From NCBI GenBank assembly GCA_037042915.1, contig CM073202.1:3224001-3288000 (forward strand): 64,000 nt of DNA, in the 5' to 3' direction. The notes under the pieces are model-generated. The model ran no database searches. It had not been told where the DNA came from and worked only from the letters and a program-made list of their open reading frames with translations. Below, piece after piece: positions 23,511 through 33,491 of the stretch. This DNA is from Auricularia sp. M13. Taxonomy: Eukaryota; Basidiomycota; Agaricomycetes; Auriculariales; Auriculariaceae. The first letter of the stretch is position 1. Every line of letters begins with the position of its first letter. Made by a program: the position numbers and the translations under genes.

Positions 23511-26205
23511 ATGCTGTCGCTCATTACATTACTGGCGCTGCGCGCCGCGACGGCAGCCGGCGCCGTGGACCTCACCGCGCGTCGGGCGCCCGTGGTCGGC
23601 CTTCCGGACTGGAGCAGGGCGGGCTACGACAGCGGCAGTGGCAAGCTGCCCGGCGACGACGCCGTGGGCAAGACTCTTGGTCCTGCCGAGCTTGCGAGCA
23701 AGTACGGCGTCGTGGCCGACGACGGCAAGGACGACAGCGACGGCCTCGAGCGCGCCATCTCCGAAATGAGCATGGGCGCTAGCAACAGCGGCGGCAGCAA
23801 GTTCGCGCTCATCCAGCTCCCCGCGGGCGTCATCAACCTCTCACGGACCGTCTACGTCGATGCGAACCGTTTGATACTACGTGGCGCTGGCAACGACCCT
23901 GAGAACGGGGGCACGGTCATCCAGTTCGTGCCGGACGAGCTCACCAAATACGATGTGCTCGAGCCCGCGGGCGACCGCTGGAGCCAGGAGGGCATGAGCA
24001 CCGAGTGGACGTACTCGACGGCCGACGGCAAGATTGTCGACGGCGCGGCGAGCAGCGGCTGGTGCGTCTTACGCGCCCAGCCCGCCCAAAACTGACTTGC
24101 CATGCAGGTTATGGCCTGGGCGCTCAGTATTCCGCGTGGGGAGCAAGGCTGTCGCGCCCAAGTTTGAGCAGCCGCTCACGCTTGCGCCCAAGAACCGCAA
24201 GGACATCTTCTACGGCAGCGTCAACTACCACTGGCGTAACGATACCAGCGTTAAAGGTTTTATGGCCGCACAGGACATGGAAATTGTCGGCAAGATGGGG
24301 TAAGAGATGTCTCGTTCTTTGGACCGCACGCTCATGTCGTGCAGGTCGAGCAAAATCTACTATAACGCGAGTACGACCTCCTGGCCGTGGCAGAACGGGG
24401 ACGACGTCTGGGTCGCCGCGCCCGCTCGTTTCGTCGGTGAGTGCGCACCGGTTCCATCTCGCACGCCGCTAAACAGTTGCCATAGACTTTGAGGCGTGGG
24501 GGGTTCAGAATCAGTCCGAGTACACGAACGAGTACATGTACCAGGTTCGCGTCGCCCGCATCATGGCCGGCTCACTTCCACTCACGCAGCTTGCAGGACT
24601 GGTTCACAGTGCAGTCCGCGGGCCGCGACGAGCTGGGCGCCTTCCTCACTCTCGATCACGATCTGCGCTTTGACGTCTATGCGAACAGCAGCAGCGGCGG
24701 GAGCCAGGTCGTCGGGAACCGCTTCACGCCCGCCAAAGTCATGCCCATCGAGCAGCCCGTCACGCATGTCGGCATCGAAAACCTCTACATCACGCAACCC
24801 ATGCCCGCCCTCGACGCCAAGCACGGTGCGCCCCATTCGTTGTTGCCGGGGGCTTTGTCGCTGACGATTCACAGCGGTCAACAACTACGGCAACCTCGCG
24901 CCCGAGTCGGCCATGCACGGCGTCGTGTTCCGCTACGCGCGCGACTGCTGGATGCGCGGCGTGCGGACGTAGTGCGTCTCCGTCGTCTCCACTCGTTCGT
25001 GGAGTTGACGTGTCGATTTTAGCATGACCGGCTCACATCCTATCGCGACGGAAGCTGCACGCTTCCTGCAAATACAGGACAACGTCTTCGACGGCGCGTG
25101 GAACAAGGGTGCGGGCGGGAACGGCTACGTGCGCGGTAGCCGTGTGTGGGACAGCTTGTACTTCAACAACACCCTGCGGTGCGTCTCGCCCTCCCCCTTC
25201 TCCTTGTCGCGGCGCTCTGACAGCCCACAAGGAACCTCCGCCACTTTACGTTCCAGTGGTCCGCGATGGGCAACGTTGCGCTCTTCAACGACATGACGAA
25301 CGACTTCAACTTGCACGGCGGCTGGGAGGGCTTCAACCTCGTCGAGCTCAACAAGATCAACGTCCCGTACGAGCACCGCGCACAAAAGTTCGTTGTTTGT
25401 CGCCTCTCAATGAATGCTGAATTGGATGCCATAGTTGCGACACCAACTGCGGCGGCGAGGGCGCGAATCCGAGCGAGGAGGACGAAGAGACCTGGGCGCC
25501 GATTTACTGGTGCGTCGCGCTGCGTGCGTTGTGGGTGCGCGCCGAGGCTCAATCCCTTCAGGTCGGCGGGCGACAAAGCTGCGGCGTGGAGCGGTGCAAC
25601 TGGCCCGCGTAATGTGTTCTATCGGTATGCTTATTTGCGTTGCGCAGACGGGTGCGAGGGGGCTGATGCAGTTCGTCTGTAGGAACGAGATGAAGAAAGC
25701 GTTCACGCAGGGCGCGCAGGAGGAAGATTATTCCCCCGTAGGCACCCTTCCTTGCGCGACTGAGACATCCCGCATGGCTGACTCCTGCGCGCAGTACACC
25801 TCGACCGGCTCAGGCTCAGCGACAGTGTGGCAGTTTGGCTGGTCAGTCGCAGCTCACAGCTCGGTAGACTCAAAACACAGGCTGACCCGACACAGGGACC
25901 GCAACACGACCACGGGCTCACAGTACGTGCACCTCTCGCTGGACGGCAAGACCCCGATGCTCGACTGGTCCTCGCACGAGCGCACGGCGTTCGAGAAGGA
26001 CCCCGCACTAGGCGTCAACGCGCGGCTGGAGGACGCGTGCGGCAGCCTGTTCCTCAAGGACGCGTCGCCGCTGACGGGCGTCACGAGCGACGGCGACTGC
26101 GGGAAGAAGATCGAAGACGCGCGCGACGGGAATAACGCTGCTGCTGGCGGCGCCCGTGTTGCGCTGTGGACTGTTGCTGTGGCCGTTGTCGTTGCAATTG
26201 TGTAG
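23511..26205 (+). CDS. Secreted, probably GPI-anchored, pectin-lyase-fold (beta-helix) protein
   Basis: About a dozen or more exons, starting at ATG 23511 with a signal peptide (MLSLITLLALRAATAAG). The N-terminal part has KYGVVADDGKDDSDGLERAI, the hallmark start of Pectate_lyase_3-type right-handed beta-helix proteins. It continues with IQLPAGVINLSRTVYVDANR, LILRGAGNDPENGGTVI, VIQFVPDE and DWFTVQSAGRDELGAFL. Later exons give TGSHPIATEAARFLQIQDN, GAWNKGAGGNGYVRGSRVWD, HFTFQWSAMGNVALFNDM, NLHGGWEGFNLVELNKINVP, a Cys pair in DTNCGGEG, and AAWSGATGPRNVFYR. The C-terminus (after DGDCGKKIEDARDGNNAAAG) ends in ALWTVAVAVVVAIV, a short hydrophobic tail typical of a GPI signal. It may act on cell-wall or plant polysaccharide. 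No catalytic residues can be assigned, so enzyme activity is open. Confidence 0.82.
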
Positions 26206-26567
26206 AGTCGGACCTTGCTTTCTGACACTGTCGTTGTTTTGTCTAGTCCTCTGCACCTCTGCGCTCGTAATTATGTATAATGCCCCGTCGCCCATGAACC
26301 CAACATTACTCTACGTCTTGGTCACCGCATTACTCGTCGTCTTGGTCACCGCATGCGGCATGATGGCGCCCGCTTCCTCGGGTGCGTACTGCTCGTCAGT
26401 GCAGCGACTTGTTGTCGAAAATGAGGGTCAGAGAGATGTATTCAGGTGGGTCAAGGAGAGATGTACACTATCGATGCAGAAGAGAGTGAGAGATCATGAA
26501 AGTCGTATCGATGATAAATCAAAGTCCCAAGTCCAAGTGAGAGATACCAAATTCTAGACAAGCCGGA
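26206..26567. other. Convergent 3' intergenic region with a short tandem repeat
   Basis: Lies between the ends of the beta-helix gene (plus) and the zinc-finger gene (minus). CGTCTTGGTCACCGCAT occurs at 26314-26330 and again at 26338-26354 (period 24). Confidence 0.5.
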
Positions 26568-27416
26568 CTACTGAACCTCTGGCTTCGCCTCCGATGTCGC
26601 CTCCAACCTCGTTTTACATTCCGCGATGTGCTCGTTGAGTGTGTCGACCCGTTTGTAAAGGTTCCCACACCATTCGCAGCGGAAACGCGCCATCACATGG
26701 GTCATCATGTGCTTGTAGTGCGCCCTCGGATTTGGGCTGGGGTGGAGGCAGTTCGTGAAGGCGCAGATGGTGTTGTTGGGGTCCATAGAAATCGACTGCC
26801 TGTGAAGGCTCTCCGCAATGTCGTAGGAGACGAGCGTCTTATCCTTCTTTGAGGTGTGACGAGGAGACGGATGGACGATATGCGCCTTCTTGGAGGTACC
26901 GGCGACGGTGAGGACCTTCTTGGGCAGCTGACCAGGAGCCATGGTCGGATGCTCAGGGGGCGGAGGCGGCGGGAAGTTAAACGGCGTTGGAAAAAGTATC
27001 TTGGGTACCTGTGGCACCGTCGCGTTGATATGTTGGGTCGCGTTATTATTCTGGGGCGGAGGTGGAAACTGGAAGGGTGTGGGTGTCGCGGCCGCTGGAG
27101 TCACCGGCTGTGGCTGGCCCATAGTGGCGCTGACGACCTGCGGGTTGTCTAGCTCGGTCTCCGCGGCAGAGTCGGCGTCCGCTGGCGCCAGAGGAGGCGA
27201 CATGTTGGCCCAAGCGTACAAGCGCTTAAGCTCCTCTTGCGTCCAGTGACCCTGGGAGCCTAGTGCTGCAGGTGCGGAGCTCGGCGCGTCGTTAGCAGAC
27301 AGGACGCCGACGAACATGTCGTTCGCTGCATCCGCAATGTCGGTCTCTGGAGAGTCCCTCTCGCACAGGGTCGTGTCGATGATATCCTCGAGCGCCAGAC
27401 GCGGGAGGACGGCCAT
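26568..27416 (-). CDS. C2H2-type zinc-finger protein, intronless (282 aa)
   Basis: A single uninterrupted frame from ATG 27414-27416 to TAG 26568-26570. Residues 1-75 are acidic and helical (MAVLPRLALEDIIDTTLCER). The middle is Pro/Asn-rich with FQFPPPPQNN and FNFPPPPPPE repeats and a basic patch (PRHTSKKDKTL). Near the C-terminus are two finger-like units: CAFTNCLHPSPNPRAHYKHM followed by MTH (C-x4-C then H-x3-H) and FRCEWCGNLYKRVDTLNEHI followed by AEC (C-x2-C-x12-H-x3-C). The second has Cys as last ligand. Fungal proteins with a low-complexity N-terminus and one or two C-terminal fingers are usually DNA-binding regulators. The target is unknown. Absence of introns is unusual for this window. 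Confidence 0.8.
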   Translation of the reverse strand: MAVLPRLALEDIIDTTLCERDSPETDIADAANDMFVGVLSANDAPSSAPAALGSQGHWTQEELKRLYAWANMSPPLAPADADSAAETELDNPQVVSATMGQPQPVTPAAATPTPFQFPPPPQNNNATQHINATVPQVPKILFPTPFNFPPPPPPEHPTMAPGQLPKKVLTVAGTSKKAHIVHPSPRHTSKKDKTLVSYDIAESLHRQSISMDPNNTICAFTNCLHPSPNPRAHYKHMMTHVMARFRCEWCGNLYKRVDTLNEHIAECKTRLEATSEAKPEVQ

Positions 27417-27869
27417 CGCTCGGGGGTGTGAGTGATGAGCGCCATTCCCACAGTGTCGCGCGCGTTATATACGCTCTTGAGAACAACGAGAGGGTGGTAC
27501 ACCCGCCAGTGAAGCGAGCGTCGGTATGCAATAAGTATAGCGTGGAGCCCGATGAAGGAAGGAAGCGACGGGCGCGAGTCCAGCTGGGACTATGCATTGT
27601 GCAGCGCCCTGCGCATCACAGAAATGAAATATGAACGATGCGTAGGCATAGAAGGGCAGTGCATGTCCACGGGGCGTGGTTGGGTCCAAGCTGCAGCCAA
27701 TGTTCGAGCTCGCGTCGAGGTGAGACACAGGTGTAGAGGAAGTATAGGCAGATGACGGGTCCTCATGGCCAGTGTGAGCGAATGAGATGGTAGTCGAAAT
27801 GCTCAAATTCGGGTGGAAAATACTGCTATACAATGGGAACGTCGATCAGGTGCACAAGGGAGCGACGAA
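27417..27869. other. Intergenic region, no gene supported
   Basis: A minus-strand frame at 27465-27833 is open but has no domain, start context or splice support. It probably contains the promoter of the zinc-finger gene. Confidence 0.4.
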
Positions 27870-28721
27870 TCATTCGCCCAAAGCCGGGTCGCCACTTTCC
27901 GCGGAAGTATTCCAGACAAAACATGATGCATTGACCACGCGCCCACTGTCGTCCAATACATGAACGTTCGAGAGGCGATAGTAAGAGGTTTCGTATTCCC
28001 GCAGCAACGCAAGTTGCGCGACGGAGCACTGGTAAAGGCAGCCCCGTACAGTCCGCGTAGACACGGGCGCGTCCCCGGCAGCCTGGGAGCCAAACGCATA
28101 CGAATAATGCATCCACTGTTTGGAGTCCTATTGCTCGACTGCTAAAGAAGCAGGGATAAGGACGGGGGTCTCCTTCGGCGGCAAAGACAAGATGATGCGC
28201 AAGGTCTCTGGGTCAGTCAACGTTCCGTAGAAGAATAGTGTGCGGGTCGGTGTGGTTTTGAGAACGAAAGTCAGCCCCGAGACGCTGCTGCCGCCAACGA
28301 CGAAGTTCAGGTCCGTTTCTGAGTAAATGTCGCCGAGGAATCGACGCAACACAGTTGCTTGTCGAGTGTCAAGTATGACAGCGTAGCCATCAACAGATTC
28401 CATAGGCGTCCCACAATACGTTTGGAAGCATAAGAGTTCGAGAGTAGCGCCTTGGGCCGTGTTTGATACGCGGTAAAATTCGGTGCGCGCAGGCTGGACG
28501 ACCAATGGTTCTTCGATCCTAATGAGTGCCTCCACAAGGTCCATTTGGGTTACCAGCGCATCATATAGAAAGTAGCACGCAGCGTCTGACGAATCCGTGC
28601 GCAACGGGCGCATCAATCGGTTGTCGTGACCGTCGGGCGGTCCAGCTTTGCCTCGTTCTGAGCTGGCTCCCAGCGTAGTAAGAGGCCGCCGACCACCACG
28701 AGCACGAGGGATACGCGACAT
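27870..28721 (-). pseudogene. Tandem AIG2-like (gamma-glutamylcyclotransferase-fold) gene interrupted by in-frame TAG
   Basis: The frame from ATG 28719-28721 (MSRIPRARGGRRPL) carries two AIG2-like units. Unit 1 begins CYFLYDALVTQMDLVEALIR and includes EEPLVVQPARTEFYRV and ESVDGYAVILDT; unit 2 begins TLFFYGTLTDPETLRIILSL then PPKETPVLIPASLAVEQ. A TAG at 28128-28130 follows VEQ, yet the same frame stays open on the other side (DSKQWMHYSYAFGSQ) with the rest of unit 2: TVRGCLYQCSVAQLALLREY, ETSYYRLSNVHVLDDSG, ASCFVWNTSAE, stop at 27870. AIG2 proteins share the gamma-glutamylcyclotransferase fold. No catalytic Glu can be assigned. Alternatives: a nonsense mutation; a 48-bp intron (GTCCTTATCC...CCAAACAG), which removes the TAG in frame but also the conserved PAS segment; or readthrough. 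Confidence 0.6.
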
Positions 28722-29139
28722 GGATGGGCAACACTCTCTGACCGATCTGTTGTGCTGAGGGGAAGACGAAAGCTGGCAGCATCGGCGGAGTTCCGAGTTC
28801 AGCTTTCCTCCTGAGCATGTAAAGCATAGCAGAAGGGCTTCATCTACTCGTACTACATCCAATGGAATACCTATCTGTAAGCGTAGCTAGCAAGAGGGGC
28901 GCTAATATACACGTGGACGTGGCATCGACAGCCATCGACAATAAACATACACGATTCCTACTGGTAAGCTATGGAGGGTAAAAGGCAGGCTCGGGAGTCA
29001 GATATACATATATAAGACAGGAAAGCGAAAGGGACAAGAATCTGGACAGCATCAAAAGCGACGGGAAGGCAAGGCAAAGTCAAGAAATCAGGACAGGATA
29101 GCAAGCGGCTGCCAACGCAAAGTGACGACTCGTACAAAC
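28722..29139. other. Intergenic region and 3' flank of the Gln-rich gene
   Basis: No gene supported. Open frames here are out-of-frame extensions of the AIG2-like gene. Confidence 0.4.
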
Positions 29140-32100
29140 TCAAGGCCATCCATCCCGGCAGTTTCTATCTGGCTTCTTCGAGTTACGACCAGGACAGCTG
29201 AGGCGACCACAGTCGCGGCACGGCCTGTTACAGTGCTGTCGGCCGCCCTTGCCCTTGCAGTCGTCCCCGCCGCACTTCTGGCAGTGGCGCACTCTTGAGC
29301 GCTGACGCGATGGTGACACCTCATCCGCGCCACCCGCTGCATTGTTGGAGTGGGAGGACATGCTGGTATCTGGCGCAGAGAGTAGCGAAGGATGGTGCGA
29401 ACTCAGCGGCGGGTACGCGGACGGCGCCGCACTCGTCAGCGCCGCCGAATACGCAGACTGCGGCGGGTGCCCGGACGACGCGCCGTACACAGGCGGGCTC
29501 TCCAGCGGCCTGACGCGCGGGCTCGGGTCGTGCGCGCTCGTCGGCGTCGGAGGCTGAGGCGCGGGCTGGCGGTAGTACTGGCCCGGCGCGTGGCTGGGCT
29601 GCGGGTGCAGATGCTGAAGCTGCACGGCCTGGGGAGCGTGCGCCGGCCGCGTCGTCTGCATGGGCGGTAGTGCATGCGCCAGACTCGACGAGCTGGGCGC
29701 CGGTGTGGGCTGCTGCTGTGGCGAGGCGTTGTACCCGGATGGCTGTTGTTGGTGCTGGCTTGTGCTGTACTGCGGCGCAGAACTTGACGGCGGCGGGTAC
29801 GACGACTGGTAGTAAGACGGCGGACCGGCGGGTGGCGCATACCCACCACCGCTGCTTTGGCGCTGGGACGGCGGCTGCGTCTGCGTGGGATGATTCGACT
29901 GCACTGGGCTCTGCTGCATCTCGTGCTGCTGCTGCTGCTGCCGATATGCTGCAGACTGGGGCTGCTCCGCGTACAGATCTCGTCGCTGGGTCGGCGGGGG
30001 GTACGCTTCCGTTCGAGTGGACGGAAAACTCGTCTCTGTCCTATAATGCGATTGCGGCGGCGGGGGTGGCTGCGGCTCTGCACGCGATGACGAAGCATAT
30101 CCTTTGACTAAACGTCAATAATCTGGTACCACATCCAAGCACGACCGACGTACCATCTGGCGCTCTCGAAGTCGAACCATACCCAGTCTGAGCATCCACC
30201 GACGAACGATACGATGTCGAGTGATCCGGTTGCTGCTGTTGCTGGTAGGTATACCCGCTGGGCGGTTGCTGCTGCGTCTGGTCGCGCGCATACGCAGTCT
30301 GCGGTTCACGTCCGTAGGTCTGCTGACTCTGCGTCTGCGCCTGCGACTGCTCGCGCGCAGCGTATGACTGTTGCTCGGTCGCAGACGAATACCGCGCCTG
30401 CTCAGCCCTGGCCGCCGCGGCCGAGCCAAACGCCGGCGAGTCCTGTTGCTGCTGCTGCTGCTGGGAAGTCCGATACGACGGCGCTGGCTGCTGTTGCTGC
30501 TGCAGCTGCGTGTCATAATGGGGGCGCGTATACGATGCTCCAGCACTCGTAGGATGAGCTGTTGTTGGTGTGAGGGACTCCAAGCGTGTCGGCTGCGGCA
30601 AACTGTATGAGCTGGCTGTCGAATCGTGGCGCGTACTAGTCTGCTGTTGGTGCTGCTGCTGCTGCTGAGGGGGCTGGGCCTGCTGCTGCTGTTGCTGCGC
30701 CTGCGTCGCTGCCGGAGCTGTTTGCTGCTGCTGCTGCTGCTGCTGCGACGGCTGAGTCTGCTGCTGCTGCTGCTGGTGCATCGGCTGCGTCTGCGTATGC
30801 GACAGTTGCAACGCGCTGACTTGGGGAGTATTTTGCTGCTGTTGGCTTTGCTGCTGCTGCTGCTGCTGCGTCTGCTGAGTCTGCTGCTGCTGAGCCGGCG
30901 CCGCGGCCGGGGCACGATAATACATCCCGCCGGGCCCATGCGGCGAATTATGCATGGCAGTGGGATGTATAGTGCCTGGCGCAGCGGGGAGCATATGCAA
31001 GTTCGGGTACGCCGATGGCAGCGGCTTACTTGGAACAGGCGCCGCCGCCGCCGCGGAGGACGGATGCGGACGCTTGACGCCGGCGACTTGCGGCGGCTCG
31101 GGTGGGCTGCGCGATGAAGACGCCGGCTCAAGGTCGGGGTCAACGTCCATCGCATCCGGCGAGTCTTCGACGCTCGGGCTTTGCTGCGGGGCTGGCCGCC
31201 CGTTCACCTGCGGCTGCTGTTGGTGCTGCTGGTGCTGCTGCTGAGCGGGCTGCTTGGCCTGTTGTTGTTGCTGCTGCTGCTGCTTCGGAGCGGCCGCCTT
31301 CGGCCGAGGCTGCTGCTGCTGCTGCTGCGCAGGTTTTGGCTGCTGCGGCCCCTGGGCCGGTCGCTGCTGCTGCTGTTGCTCCTGGGCGGGCCGTTGCTGC
31401 TGCTGTTGTGCTGCTGGTTGCCGCGCGGGAATAGCAGTAGCTGCCACGCGCTGAGGCGTTGCCGTAGCAGCGGACGCAGCGGGCTTCGACTGTGCGGCTG
31501 CTGCGGCAGGCGGTTTCGCATTGGCATTGGCAGTTGTTGCTGAAGCAGCGGAAGGCAAGGCGGTAGGAGCGGGGCCGGGAGGCACAACGCCGTTCGGCAT
31601 CGGCTTCTTGTGTCGTCCTCGGTCGGGCGCGATGGGCCCGCCCGAGGGTATCTGGTTCGCTTGGTAGGCGGTGTAGTAGTGGGCGTTCGCGTAATGCTGT
31701 CCAGCAAACCAGCGTCAATCCAGATTCATAGTAGGGTCGGGCGAAAAGACATACGTCGTGCACCGGGTCTTCGCGAATGAGCTCGTCGTTCGCCATTGCA
31801 GCCCACATCCCTCGCACACACTCGACGATCTTCTCCAGGCTCGAGCCCGATGCGACCATCGAGCGCGCAAGGCCAAACAGCGACGTCGACACACCGGATG
31901 CCTAAAACGCGCCAAAAGCAGAATTAGCGCTGTGAACATCGCTAAGGGTCGAGGAGGCGCACCTTCATTTCGTCATCAGCCACGCCGGCGCCGCGCACAA
32001 CACGGGCAGGGAAGTCGCGCACGAGCGCTGTGGGGATCATGCGCAGGATGCGCTCGTCCCACGAGTACCAGCTTTCTTCGCACGGTGTGCAGGCGTATCT

Positions 32101-33491
32101 GTCGACGCAAAGGGTCAGCCTTAGTTCGACAGGCAATGAGGATCGCTGCGCGCGAAAACTCGGGGCTGAAACGTTTCGAAGCACCCGGCGGTCTCGACGA
32201 GCGGAGCCGGTCACAAACTGTGCAGTTTCGACGTTGCGAGTTTCATGTGTGAATGAACTTACTTGCACCCAATGACCCAGAACTCGTGCTCGAGCCCACA
32301 AGTGTCGAGCACGCGCTTCGGTTTGTCGTTGCCGTTGATGCCGCGGTGTGTGAGGCTGCCAGTGCGACAACTTGGGCACCGGATCCCGCTCCACACGAGC
32401 TGCAGCGGGTCCCAGAAGAGAAAACGCGCAGCAGGCGGTGATCCGCGGACCAGATTGGTAAAGTACGACGATGCGGTCGGCAGCCAGAACGTGCGTAGCG
32501 TGCCGTACAGGTTCGGGATGGCGGGCATCGGCTGCGGCTTTGTGAGCTCCTTGAGGTGCGCGTGGTACGCGGCCATGATTTGCGGCGGGATGGTGTTGGT
32601 CGCTGGTGGCACGGAGGCGTTCAGTGCGTCCAGAAGCGCGGCGAGCAGCGTTTGCGGGTCGAGCAGCGGATTCGGCGGCGGCGCAGCGGGCAATGCGGGG
32701 AGAGGCGGGGCGGGTACGGGCACGAGTGCTGTTGTCATCGTCGTAGAATTCGAGGTGGGTGCGTGCGAATGCGAGGCCGGCGGAGGTGGATGATGCTGTT
32801 GAGACTGAGGCGGAGGCGGGGGATGCTGTTGCTGCGGAGGAGGGTGTTGTACAGACGCAGGCCGGGGCTGCTGCTGCGGATTGAGTGCGCCAGCAAGCGA
32901 GGAGGACGAGGAAGCCGCCGCCGCATTGTTCGCCTGAGCCTGGGCAGCCGTAGGCTGCTTTGTGTTCGGGCGTTGCGGCGGTTGTGGCTGCTGAGACTGC
33001 GGTTGTGAAAGAGACTGAGGCTGAGACGGGGCCGCCTGTTGCTGGCCATTATTCGTGGAATTAGGTTGGTGCTGCTGCTGCTGCTGGGTGTGCCCATTTG
33101 GTTGCTGAGGCTGAGGCTGAGGCTGAGACTGTTGTTGCTGCTGAGTCGGTTGAGCCGGCGGCCAACTAAAAGTCGCGTTGTCAGGCAGGCCACCGGCTGA
33201 TGCACGCGGCGCAGGCTGGGTGGGCTGCATGGTGTCGCTGCCGGGTATGTTAGTCTTGCGCGGCCGGCCGACTGGCCTGGCCGCCGCAGCCTTGCTCGCC
33301 GGCGCGCTGCCCGGCGGCAAGCCATCCTTTCGCGGCCGGCCAACTGGCCTCTTGGGCCCGTCGCCGTCCTTCTTGGTCGTGCGCGCCTTCTTCGCCGGCG
33401 ACGGCTGGCCTACGGTCGTCCCGCCAGTGCCGCCGCCTGGCGGCAGCGCCAGTCCAAGCGGCTGGGTCAGGAGCAGGCCGTTCGAGTCCAT
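29140..33491 (-). CDS. Large Gln-rich protein with AT-hooks and two Cys-rich zinc-binding regions
   Basis: Starts at ATG 33489-33491 (MDSNGLLLTQPLGLALPPG). The first exon has two AT-hook cores (KRPVGRPRKDG, ARPVGRPRKTN), then a Gln/Pro-rich spacer. A conserved region follows: FWLPTASSYFTNLVRG, FLFWDPLQLVWSGIRCPSCR, VLDTCGLEHEFWVIGCK, next exon YACTPCEESWYSWDERILR, then LVRDFPARVVRGAG. Its CxxC pairs and WDP/FP motifs resemble a zinc-binding domain common in basidiomycete proteins (I believe DUF6729). The next exons give SLEKIVECVRGMWAAMANDE and QHYANAHYYTAYQANQIPSG, then a very long polyQ/Pro region. The C-terminus is Cys-rich: CQKCGGDDCKGKGGRQHC, CRDCGRLSCPGRN, ending NCRDGWP at 29140. AT-hooks and zinc sites suggest a DNA- or chromatin-bound role (inference). 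Exon edges inside the polyQ region are provisional. Confidence 0.78.
30150..33170. repeat. CAG/CTG-rich triplet tracts encoding polyglutamine
   Basis: Many impure CTG/CAG runs of five to eight units (for example near 30725-30780, 30855-30895, 31260-31325 and 33075-33090) lie inside the Gln-rich gene. On the opposite strand they create spurious Leu- and Ala-rich open frames. Confidence 0.85.

Noticed and set aside
27465-27833. 122-residue minus-strand open frame as a gene
   Set aside because: No domain, biased His/Ser/Pro composition, no clear start context, and it runs through a likely promoter region.
30626-31454. Long plus-strand frames rich in Leu, Ala or Cys opposite the polyQ gene
   Set aside because: They are reverse-complement readings of CAG/CTG triplet tracts; composition follows the repeat and no start or domain supports them.
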